Shown here in pieces: positions 41,958 through 52,006 of a stretch of 64,000 bases of DNA. The position numbers and the translations under genes are program-made. The notes beneath the pieces were generated by a model. That model did not search any database. It had not been told where the DNA came from and was given only the letters and a program-made list of their open reading frames with translations. Source of the DNA: Mitosporidium daphniae (Eukaryota > Microsporidia); NCBI RefSeq assembly GCF_000760515.2, contig NW_013546178.1, positions 30,647-94,646 of the forward strand, given 5' to 3'. The first letter of the stretch is position 1. Every line of letters starts with the position of its first letter.

Positions 41958-43145
41958 ATGCCCACAAAGGTAGTAGTTTTTGGTTCTGGCGATTGTGGGC
42001 AGCTGGGGCTTGGCGAGGATATTACGGAGCTGGAGCGGCCTATGGTGGTACCTTTTTTCGACGACAAAGACATTACCATTGTGAGTGCAGGCGGTCTTCA
42101 TAATTTGGCCCTATCTTCGTCCGGCACACTTTATTCGTGGGGATGCAATGACGAAAAAGCCCTCGGTCATGATGAGCCAGAATGGAATATTGGAATCATT
42201 GCTCTTCCCCTTATGCCTTCCGAGCGGATCATTCAAATCACTTGTGGAGATTCAATATCTGCCGCGGTGACTTCCCAAGGTCGTGTATATTCATGGGGTA
42301 CGTTTAGAGATTCTCAAGGGGTCCTTGGATTTTCTCCCTCAAATACCCAATTACAAGGAACCCCTCATTTGCTTGATACGAATAATATGAAGGTGGTTGA
42401 CATTTCTGCTGGTGCAAATCATCTCGTTGCCATTGCGGGAGAAGCAAGAGATACCCTTATTTCGTGGGGATCTGGCGAGCAGGGACAATTGGGCCGTCGT
42501 GTTTTGGCCCGCCATAAAATCAATGGATTACGGCCAGTAAATATTACCCCCAAAAAAGGCATTCTCTCTCAATATGGGCTCGCTTCTGGATCATATTCGC
42601 GAATTGCTTGCGGTTCATATCACTCGCTTGCCATTACATCTTCGCTTATCCTTGCCTGGGGTTTGAACAATTACGGCCAACTAGGAAACGGGGATTCGTC
42701 TGGATCCCAAATGCTTCCATACCCAACTGCCATTCCCAATGGAACCAGCATTGTTGATGTTTCAGCGGGAGAACATCACTCGTTAGCTTTGCTTTCAGAT
42801 GGACGTCTCTTTGCATGGGGGCGCGGAGATAGTGGTCAATTAGGCATTTCAAAGGATTTTACCTCTCCCTCATACAGCCCTATGCAGGTGGCGCCGACTT
42901 CTTTTGAAGCTCCCGTTCAAATGATAGCTTCCGGTAGCAATCACAATTTGGCTGTAGATACAAATCAAAACATATATTCTTGGGGGTTTGGCGCAATGGG
43001 CCAGCTTGGTGCGGGCTCCGATGAAGATCGGCATGTTCCAGAGCGTTTGATGCTTCCAAAATCACTTGCTTCGCTTGCCGGGCTCAAAGTCCGGCAAATC
43101 CAAGCCGGTGGCCAACATTCTCTTTTGTTGGTTGAACATCATTAG
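41958..43145 (+). CDS. RCC1: RCC1, guanine-nucleotide exchange factor for Ran
   Basis: A single-exon gene of 395 aa with seven RCC1 repeats covering its length: VVVFGSGDCGQLGLGEDI at the start, then repeats such as LYSWGCNDEKALGHDE, LAWGLNNYGQLGNGD and LFAWGRGDSGQLGISKD. The insert YSWGTFRDSQGVLGFS corresponds to the beta-wedge that RCC1 uses to act on Ran. The size (yeast Prp20 ~480, human RCC1 421) and that motif mark it as true RCC1 rather than a general repeat protein. It loads GTP on Ran at chromatin, driving nuclear transport and spindle assembly. The N terminus has little basic tail. Confidence 0.92.
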   Translation: MPTKVVVFGSGDCGQLGLGEDITELERPMVVPFFDDKDITIVSAGGLHNLALSSSGTLYSWGCNDEKALGHDEPEWNIGIIALPLMPSERIIQITCGDSISAAVTSQGRVYSWGTFRDSQGVLGFSPSNTQLQGTPHLLDTNNMKVVDISAGANHLVAIAGEARDTLISWGSGEQGQLGRRVLARHKINGLRPVNITPKKGILSQYGLASGSYSRIACGSYHSLAITSSLILAWGLNNYGQLGNGDSSGSQMLPYPTAIPNGTSIVDVSAGEHHSLALLSDGRLFAWGRGDSGQLGISKDFTSPSYSPMQVAPTSFEAPVQMIASGSNHNLAVDTNQNIYSWGFGAMGQLGAGSDEDRHVPERLMLPKSLASLAGLKVRQIQAGGQHSLLLVEHH

Positions 43146-43279
43146 CAGGCTGTCCACAGCAACGAGCATCATGTGGCCAATTTTTTGTCAATAAATATTA
43201 GCGGCTCCCAACTTGAAAGTAGCCGTTGCATCGCTTTGTTTGGTGGTGCAGGTCACATTGTATTTGCAACGGAGTTTTA

Positions 43280-45138
43280 TTAATTTAGTTTTGTATTCAA
43301 AGTACAGTGCTTCTGGATGGCCAACTAATATGAGCGATCAAGGCTTTTTTCATTACCTCAATAAATTTATAGAGCCGTTTGTCCCGATTAACAATCAGGC
43401 TGGAGACGTGTCCGCCCTTTCCTGCACGGCCTGTTCGCCCAACACGATGAATGAAATCAATTGCGTTTCGGGGAAAGTCATATAATATAACATGATTGAC
43501 CTACGACGTGTGAGCAAAGCTATTGCCATTCCAAACCCTTGGGAAATCTAAACCACGGGACCCAACATCAGTGCAGATGAGAACCCTGCTTGAGCCGCTT
43601 CGAAAGGCTTCTACTGAGGCATCTCGATCCTATAGCTATGGAAGAGATACAATACTTTGGCTGTCATCGATCCTGTTAGGATCGATACTTTCGAGGATAA
43701 TTCCGAGTTTTTTAAATACTCCGCCAAGGTTTCCACCGATTCAATGGTATTGCAAAAAACCATCACATGGCTTCCAACGGCTCCTTTCAGTATTTTTGAG
43801 CAAATGCCTTCAATTATAAAACAATACGCTTACGAGGCTTTGATGATCCAGCCAAAGAGACCTTGTAAAACTTTTGCTTAACAACATCGAGAGGCTTGTG
43901 AAGCTCCTTTGTATGTATAATCTTTGCGGCTGGTGCTAAATTTTTGATAACGTTTGAATAAAAAGGTTTGGATATGGAGGCCGTTACAAAGACCAGTGAG
44001 GCTAGGTGAGGAAGCAAGCATAAGTGCTTTAGATCGGCAATCCAATCCGTCTCAATTGGAGATGGCGCTGCCAAGATATCCGCCTCGTCAATTACTAGAT
44101 GCCGAAGAAAATCTGTCGTAATTAGCGGATGCACTTTTTTAGAAACCGGCAATTGAGAAGATGTCAGCGGATTGGTTGTTCCTCGCCAATAGAGCAACTT
44201 GTTTCTGACCATCGACGAAAAAGCAGATGGATGCGTAACAAGGATATCTATTCCAGAGCTAGGCTTCCCAGCATAAGAGGGAACACATTTGATCAAGTCT
44301 TTCTAAGCAGGTGAAAACACCAGATAAATACCTTTGTGTATCCAGGAAGAATGATTCCGGATCTCAAATGATATTGTTTTGCTAAAAGTTTGACAATAGA
44401 TATGATTTGAAGCGCTAGCTCTCTTGTTGGAGCAATAATGAGGGATTTAGGGCTAATTATTGTATCCCTCTTTGAAGGAGTTTCTGTTGATGGGGGGGCT
44501 TGATTCTCATCAAGCTTTAGCTTTGCCAATATCGGAATCAGGTAAGCTAAGGTTTTTCCTGTTCCTGTTTCGGCGGCCAACAGGGTGGAATGGTTGCGAA
44601 GAATTGATGGTATCCCCAGTTTTTGAATTTCAGAAAGTCTCAAAAATTTGTAAGTAGATGCGAGAATATCCAAGAGTGACTTTGGGATTCCTGCTATTTC
44701 CTTAAATGGACTGGCAGAATGTGCCATTGGAGGCTGGTTCTTTGCCACACCCTGAAACGACTCTTCGTGTTTCTTTAATTTGGCTGAAGCGATTGCCCTA
44801 CCAGTTTTAGGTGTTTGCGAAAAATCGGATTCAGCTACAATCTGGAAGCGACTTGGGGTTACCAAATGTGCATCCTTGGCAATTGTTTTCCATTTCATTA
44901 GTTTCTTCAACTTTCGATTCTTCTGCTTGGACTCTATAAATGCCTTAAATGTAGAGCCCCCTTTCTTCCTTCCAAACTTGGGAAGATTGCTAGTAAATTT
45001 ACCTTTCCCCGCCTTATTGAAATGCTTTTGTGATATCGAGCTTTTTGTTGAATAGAATGAATATTTTGGCGATCGCTTTTCACCTTTAGGCACATATGTA
45101 GCGCCTATTGAAATTAATTGAGAAATCCATTTGAGCAT
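43280..45138 (-). CDS. DEAD-box RNA helicase, probably mitochondrial (Mrh4-like)
   Basis: Six exons with introns at 43325-43356, 43501-43536, 43630-43655, 43808-43833 and 44303-44331 (26-36 bp) encode 569 aa. Helicase motifs in order: Q motif near RLSEIQKLGIPS, AETGTGKT (I), PTRELALQ (Ia), VIDEADIL (II), TAS (III), VMVFCNT (IV), CTDVGSRGLDF (V), HRVGRTGRAG (VI). The Arg/Lys/Ser-rich, acid-poor N terminus looks like a mitochondrial presequence, as in Mrh4, which assembles the large mitoribosomal subunit. The last intron (43325-43356) is less certain: without it the gene ends at 43297 with a different 7-residue-longer tail. Confidence 0.82.
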
Positions 45139-45281
45139 AAAAAGAAATCTTGGGGTTAGTATGAAAGTAAGTAGCTTTAAAGATTGTACATTAGGTTTTA
45201 ATTTTAGAAGCCACTCGATTGGCTTAAATTATTGCTATTGCACATTGAAAATGGAATTACAGAAAAAACTCTACCGCATAG

Positions 45282-45798
45282 ATGCACCACATTTGGGTTG
45301 TGCCAAATAGGGACCTTGATAAATGTTTGCCGCTCATACAGCAAATTGATAGAAAATGCTTCTCCAAAAAGGACTGTGTAATTAAAATGGACATGAAAGA
45401 AATTTTAAAGCCATCTGCGATTCTGATTTGCTCTGCTGTAACCGACCGGATAGTTGGATATGTCTTGCTGTCCTATACTCGTCAAGAAGCCTGCATGCGA
45501 GTATCCAAGGTTTTGACAGACATATATAATTTCCTAATAGATAGCTGTGCATCCTGAATTCCAAGGGAAAGGATTTGGCTCTCAATTGCTTGGAGAAGCA
45601 ATAAAACTCGCCAGAGAAAGAAGGATCTCTTCAATTTTATTATACGTGGCTACATTTAGAATCGCAGCAATTCAGCTGTATACAAAGCACGGATTTACCA
45701 AAGACAAGCTGTTATCAAACTACTATTGTTCATCACCAAGCTCCACCACGCACAACGGCGATGCATATGAAATGCGGTTAACCCTTTCCATCGAGTAG
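45282..45798 (+). CDS. GNAT-family N-acetyltransferase
   Basis: Two exons (45282-45509, 45541-45798) with a 31-bp intron (45510-45540) encode 161 aa. The acetyl-CoA loop is VHPEFQGKGFGSQLLGEAIK, the classic Q-x-x-G-x-G/A pattern, with the beta-4 strand RVSKIAV rebuilt by splicing. A C-terminal RIAAIQLYTKHGF is the family's usual closing block. The NYY...DAYEMRL end recalls N-terminal acetyltransferases (RimI/Naa50 type), but the substrate cannot be told. An upstream ATG at 45251 opens a 19-codon frame that overlaps the start. Confidence 0.82.
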
Positions 45799-45952
45799 AT
45801 ATTTTGGCATACATAACACCGATCTTGTTAAATATTTAAGACCTGCCTGCCACGGACCATTAAATTGTAAAATTGAATTAGATTTTAATCGCACGCGATT
45901 AAGATTTACATGCAAGTTGATATTTAAGACGGCAGTTTTTTGATCTATTGTG

Positions 45953-47583
45953 ATGATTTTCAAAGCCCCCATCCTCGTCTGTGTGTTGTTCCTCGTGCTA
46001 TCTGCAATAGACCTGTATTCTTGTGTGCATGTTGTATCTTTAAATGAAGGAAACTTTTCGCACGAGCTTGAGGGTAAAACTGCACTTGTCGTGTTCCAAA
46101 CTAGCTGTAAGTTGCCTTGCATACTAAACATTTTTAGGGTGTGGACATTGCAATAAGCTGAAGCCAAAGCTTGAGGAGGCAGCAAAAACAGTCTCCCAAC
46201 TTGGCTTTAATATTTACTCGGTCAGCTGTGAGGATGATTCGCAACTATGTCAAAAATTCCAGATTTCCGGATACCCTTCTCTAATCCTATTCCACAACGC
46301 AATTCGCGTCAAAGATTATCCAAATAACGCTGCTAGAGAAGTTCCCGAAATTGTTGAATTTATCAAGAAGGAAAACAGCCCGGCATTCTCGACGATCAAT
46401 TCTGATGAAGATCTTGCTGCCATGCTTTCAGACAAAACAGCATACTCCGTCATTGCAATCATTCCTGAAGATCATCCAAAAAAGCTCGAGGCTATTGAAA
46501 AAGTTGGAGCCATGGCCAGAGCCAACAGAGACTTGGCCTCGTTTGCCATTACCCATCTTTCCAAAAGCGACCATTTGAAGCCATATCCTGAGGCAACCTT
46601 TTTAATTATCTCTGAAAATATTACCCATCTGACCAGCGACCTTTTGAAAGACGATGTTCTTACGCAGGTTCATCGTTTGAAACTCCCTCTGTATGGAAAG
46701 CTTGACGAAGAGACGTATCAGTCGTATTCTGAGGCAAAGCTTCCAATTGGGTTCTTGTTTGTGACGCCAGAAGAGGCCGAAACATACAAGGAAATGATGA
46801 CCGATATTGCAAAAAAGTTTTCCGATTTGATCTCTATCGTTTGGTTTGATTCCACCATTTATGGAATATATGCCAACACGCTTGGTCTGTCTGGAATGAA
46901 ATTTCCTTGCTTTGCAATCCATGACATGGAAACCGGATTTAAATTCCCATTTTCCGAAGACGTTCCGTTGGACTCTGATCATATTTCCAACTTTATTGAG
47001 GAAGTTTTTGCCGGAAAAATCTCGCCTTATTACAAATCGGAGCCGATTCCAGCCCACAATGATTCCGCTCCCGTTCAAAAGCTTGTGTTCAACAGCTTGA
47101 GCACGGTGCTTAACTCATCCAAGGCCGTTTTTATCAATTTTTGTGTGCCCAACCACGAAGGATGCATTGCCTTTGCCCCAAACTACCTTGAATTGGCCAA
47201 TTCGTTCAAGGACCAACATGATAAAGTCCTTTTTGTCGAATTTGACTTGAATCAAAACGACCTACCTCTTGAGATCGAGTCCACCATAGAAAAGATCCCC
47301 GCTCTTTATCTGTATTTGCCCGAAACAAAGTCCTTCAGTGAATTTGTCAAATTTGAGGGCAAGCCTTACAAAACAAAGCTTGCTGAATTTCTCGTGGCCA
47401 GTTGCACGTAAGTATTTGTTTTAATTTCGTAGGCATGGACTAAAGTCTGTTGTTGTTGACTCGGATGACCATATATCGCAAAATTATGAAAGCAATCATG
47501 GATATTTTGACCATGATGATGCAGACTCTGGATTTGGAAGCGATTCGATGGACTTTGAAGAGCCTAGCCATGATGATGTGTAG
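45953..47583 (+). CDS. protein disulfide isomerase-like protein 1
   Basis: Three exons with introns at 46107-46137 (31 bp) and 47408-47432 (25 bp) encode 524 aa. A signal peptide leads into a thioredoxin fold whose active site WCGHC is created at the first exon junction, followed by GYPSLILF with the conserved cis-Pro. Two b-type folds and a C-terminal thioredoxin-like fold follow; the latter has CVPNHEGC in place of CxxC, so it is probably inactive. The tail is acidic and ends SHDDV rather than HDEL. PDIs form and rearrange disulfides in the ER. It is the first of two tandem, divergent copies. Confidence 0.88.
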
Positions 47584-47760
47584 TGCATGCGCAGTTTGGT
47601 TCATTAAAAAATTGCAATTGGCGTTTATTAAATTCACCATTTAAATTTTACCGAAACCCGTTTTGAAGTGCTACCAATTGGTGTGGAGGCATTGTAACTC
47701 TTTCCATTGAATTAGTCATATATAGTCCATTAAATTGCCCTTTCATTGTATCGTCTATTC

Positions 47761-49462
47761 ATGAAATTGGCGATCCCGCTTCTCATATTCTATGCCCAAT
47801 CGGTGCTAGCAGGAGCAGATGTCCTTTTTAAACAAGAAATGATCACCTCGATCTCTTCAAAAGGCGAGCTGGACTCGTTTTTGGCAAATAATCCGGTATC
47901 TCTGGTTTTGTTTTTTGCTTCTTGTAACAGATTTGCAGCTTTTATTGTTCTAGGGTGCGGATTTTGCCATCTTGTTCTCTCCGAGCTTTCTATTGCAAAG
48001 CAAAAGCTATCTTTGCATCCAGATGGTGCTGTTTCTCAAACCCCCGGGATCGCAAGCATTCGTTGCGATACTGCGAAAACTCTGTGCGACTCGATGAAGA
48101 TTGACAACTACCCGAGTCTGCTTGCCTTTATGTTTGTCTTTGCCTATTTTCTAACCGTCTAGGAATGGGGCGTATGTAAAAGAGGTCTTTAGTTACGAGC
48201 ACAAGAGGGTCATTGACTTGCTTCAAAAGTAAGGCGTGCACGTATTTTACGCCACTAGATTCGGCGCCAATTCTTTTGTTGAGCTCAGTGAACACTCTGC
48301 CATCACTGCGTTCTCATCAAAGGCAACTTCGGTTGTCGGATGCTTTACGGAGGCTTCGGATCGCAAGGCATTTTCAAAACTTGCCGAAGAATCCACAGAT
48401 CTTTTCCATTTCGGATTGATATCCAAAGAGCTTTGCCCATCTATCTGCAAGGCACCCATGGTGAGGATAACCGACGCTTCCGGATTTCAAGAGGAAATTG
48501 AGTGGGACAGTGTCAGGTCCAATTTTACCTCCACTTTACTGGCTCGCTATTTGCCGCTGATATCGGACTACTCGCCTTTGGACAATGCTCTCCTTCGCCA
48601 TTTATCCGGCTTGCCGGTCGGGGTGTTCTTCTATTTGCTTCCAGAAGACAGGAACATTCTGCAATCTAGAATCGACTCTATGCTTCAAAACTACCGCCAT
48701 AAAATTACATTTGTCTTTGCCAATTGGATAGAGTCTGAGCATTTGGCAAGGGAATTCAAAATCCAAGAGCCAGTTTCGTGTGCCCTGCCCACTTTGTCTG
48801 TTGGATTTATCGAAAAGAAAAGATATTATTTATTCCCCGAATGCGGCCTTGCCACTTTAACGCCAGAATCGATCACAAGCTTTTTGGATGCGATTTTCGA
48901 GCACAAGATAGAACCATACTCTCGGTCGGAAGAAAGATTGCACCCTCAAGGCGATCTAAATGAAGATCCCAACGAGGATATGTCTTGCGAACAGGACGAT
49001 AACTGTATTTCTGTCCTTAATAGGATCACTCATGATACTTTCCAGCATAGCGTCCTTGATGCCACAAAAAAAGAGCCGGTTCTTGTACAGTTGTATGCGG
49101 ATTGGTGCATAGAGTGTCAAGATTTTGGAGAGGTTTTCAAATCCATCGCCACAAAGCTTGATAAAAGGGCCAAGCTCGTTTCGCTGAATGTTGATTTTAA
49201 CGATCTTCCAAAAGATTCTGGAATCGAGAAACATAAGCGACTTCCTGAGATCTATCTGTATCCGAAATCCCCGGCCCATTCATCTTGTCAAGCAAGCCAT
49301 CGCAACTGCACCGTTTTTATGCCGATTAAATACCAAGGCCCCTTAGAATGCGAGTCTATTATCGAGTTTTTTGAGAAGAACAAGGAGTATAATACCCTGG
49401 CGACATCTGCAGCCCACGCTGCAAGCGGCAGTGAATTTACGGCTACTCATGAAGAAGTTTGA
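47761..49462 (+). CDS. protein disulfide isomerase-like protein 2
   Basis: Four exons with introns at 47924-47953, 48132-48162 and 48229-48258 (30-31 bp) encode 536 aa. The signal peptide MKLAIPLLIFYAQSVLAGA is followed by a first thioredoxin fold with WCGFC (rebuilt by splicing) and NYPSLLAF. Two b-type folds follow; the last fold has ADWCIECQDF and RLPEIYLY, keeping a CxxC. The end is THEEV. It lies 177 bp downstream of PDI-like 1 in the same direction, with similar overall plan but low identity, so it is an old tandem duplicate or two subfamilies. Confidence 0.85.
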
Positions 49463-49526
49463 CAATTTTGGTGTACTTTAACGAACAATAAATTTATTAA
49501 ATTTGCTGGGCAATCGGAGCCTCAGT

Positions 49527-50103
49527 CTAAACTTGACTTTCGCTTGACAAAAAGTTTAACCCCAATGCCTGCAGGCGTTTGGTCTTCAATGCGTTTCGCC
49601 TTTTAAGACGTAGGGATCTTTTCTCAATTTGCTCTTGAGATGGAGTGGTTGGATCTGTTGTGTTTTTCTTCTTTTTTGAGACGACAAATCGACGGTTGGC
49701 GCCTTTCCACATTTCAGCATGCACCGAGGAGGCTGGTAACACGTGGCATTTGAGAACCGAAGTGAACATCAGATAATTGTTCATGGTATCTGCCACTATT
49801 TCGGCCACATCTGGGTCGTTAAACTCTATAAATGCGTAATGCTTAGATGCGCCCGTCTAAAAATAACATAAGGCTTTTCAAGCTTACTTTTTTGTTTCGA
49901 GAAAGACGAAGGTTTACAATCGTTCCAAATTGAGAAAAATAGGCCTTCATTTGCTCTTCGTAGAATCCATGTGGGATATGGCCGAGATAAACCACATTGC
50001 TCATTTTGATGGGCGCCTCTTTTTTGCTGCCTTTTCTACCCGATACCGGCTGGTTGTCAGGAGGGGGCGCGGAAACAGGCAGGGAAAGCTCCACGGTGGA
50101 CAT
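49527..50103 (-). CDS. NOP15: Nop15/NIFK ribosome-biogenesis RRM protein
   Basis: Two exons (49888-50103, 49527-49856) with a 31-bp intron (49857-49887) encode 181 aa. One RRM covers residues ~35-110: [20 protein letters not shown], then [20 protein letters not shown] and [18 protein letters not shown], all diagnostic of Nop15/NIFK. The C terminus is basic. It acts in the nucleolus in 60S precursor assembly and ITS2 processing. The start ATG at 50101-50103 follows a TTAAAATTTTAATTTTAA string. Confidence 0.92.
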
Positions 50104-50223
50104 TTGTTAAAATTTTAATTTTAAGCTCAATTTTTTTATTTTAAATTGCCCTTTTGAACGCTATGATTGGGTGTCTGCCTGATACAATTTCTAAATAGGC
50201 AGCGGTATCAATTCTCGATATTT

Positions 50224-51854
50224 ATGGCATCAACGATAACGAAGAAATTTGGCCAGTTTAGACAGGTTGTCAATCACACATTGCTTATTTCCCAGTGGAC
50301 CGGAGAGCGTCTGGGCACAGAGCGCAAGACGGAAGCAGCCAACGAGTTCAAAAACCTCAGCGCAGAGACCGAATTGAGGAAAGAAGGGCTTGAAAATCTG
50401 CATGGCACACTGGTGGTTTTTTTGAAAACATTTGGTTTGCTTGCGTAATTTACTTGCCCAGAAAAAAAGAGAATCAACCCGTTGGACACGAGGAAGCTAC
50501 ACCCACTTGAAACGCTGGGGATGCACATGACAAAGCAGGGAAGAATCGTCGGCATTGAAACGTCTTATGGTTTGCTTTGGCATTAACACATAATCTGATA
50601 GGCGGCGCCTTGGTCAAAAGTGGCGAGATTTTGCAAAAGCTAGCGAGCCAAGAGCTCAAATTTGTAACCCTCGTTAAGTAATGGCCCTAGTACTCGGATG
50701 GCAAAAGCTCTCTACTGGAACAACTGGGACAAATGCTATCGTTGATCAAAGAGTACCAGGTATTTGTTGGTTCGCTGCAACTAGTGTAGGCTTTGAAGAA
50801 AAAACTCTCAAATCGGCGTCTGGACTACGATTCCAAACTCAACAAGCTCAGGCGGAGCAAAAAGGAAAAGCCGGCACTTCAATTGGAGGTTGATGCTCTG
50901 CACTCAAAGTATTTGCAAAGCATTTCGGATTTGGAGGACATTATGCAAAGACTGAAGGATACAGAGGTGTACATTTTATGCCTTTTTTTAGTTGGACATA
51001 TCTACCGGCCTGTATTACTTTATGGAAGCTCTGGCGGAGTACTACAAAAGCGGAAATGCGCTGATGGTCCAAGAAAAGGACACAATCTTTGGTCATTTAG
51101 GGTTTGGGGCTGGTTTCCTAATTTTAGCATCGATTTAAACGAAGCGCCTTTGCTGCATTGCAAGGCTCGTCGCTCAGAAGACGATCTATCATCTTCCATA
51201 TCGTCGCTTGGGATCAGTAACAATGAAGAGATTCCGCTGTTGAAGAATAGGGGTCTCGGAGAAGCCGTTGTCAAGGTCAGAGCCAAATACGACTTTATGG
51301 CCGAAAGGTCTTCCGGAGAACTAGGCCTAACTGAGGGAGAGATTCTGCACTTGACAAGCAAAAACCCGCTTTGTTTGTCTCCAACCACAAGGACCGATGG
51401 AGCGGCGAACAGCGGCTGGTGGTCTGGCGTGAACAGTAAAAACGAAACGGGAATATTTCCGTCTGCTTACGTTGAGCTTGTGGGGTCAGAGGCCGATTTA
51501 TCCGCTTTGCTTCGGACCGGTGAGACCAATTCTACCCAAACCACGTCTCCTTCTTCTTCGTGTTCTTTGTCTTCAAGCACGCACTTGAACTCTTCATCGA
51601 CAGGGTTACATGTGGCGCCCATTTCGAAGCCTTTCCCGGTCTCCGGGAGCGCCAAAACCACCCCGTCCAGCTCCAATGGCAGTCTACATGCTCAAAAGGC
51701 GGTCGATGTCGGTGCACACTCGGGGACCTCGCCTATGTCATCCACCATTCCGGCTTGCTTTGTTTGTGGCTGCAACGAGTTTGCGAAGAATGTATTTAAA
51801 ACAGATTCCTGCAATAACTGCTTCCATAAGCACAAGCAAAATAAAGTTCAATGA
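50224..51854 (+). CDS. BAR-SH3 membrane-curvature protein (endophilin-like) with C-terminal zinc motif
   Basis: Seven exons with introns at 50435-50461, 50570-50601, 50664-50690, 50760-50789, 50967-50991 and 51102-51127 (25-32 bp) encode 487 aa. The BAR domain spans residues ~1-235, with ERLGTERKTEAANEFKNL, SYGGALVKSGE, ALKKKLSNRRLDYDSKL and LYYFMEALAEYY. An SH3 domain follows near residues 275-340 (VRAKYDFMAERSSGELGL, SGWWSGV, GIFPSAYVEL). After a Ser/Thr-rich linker, the last 30 residues hold CFVCGC...CNNCFHKH, likely a small zinc site. BAR-SH3 proteins bend membrane during endocytosis and actin assembly. An AATAAA lies inside the last codons. Confidence 0.85.
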
Positions 51855-51910
51855 ATTTATCTAACCCTACCACCTATGCATCGAGGTGTGTACGAGCACC
51901 ACCACCGGCA

Positions 51911-52002
51911 CTACTACCACCATCACTACCACCACCATCACTACCACCACCATCACTACCACCACCATCACTACCACCACCATCACTACCACCACCATCA
52001 CT
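51911..52002. repeat. 15-bp microsatellite, six copies
   Basis: ACCACCACCATCACT repeats about six times between the stops of the convergent BAR-SH3 and USP genes, 5 bp from the USP stop. It would be transcribed in at least one 3' UTR. Confidence 0.9.
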
Positions 52003-52006
52003 GTCT

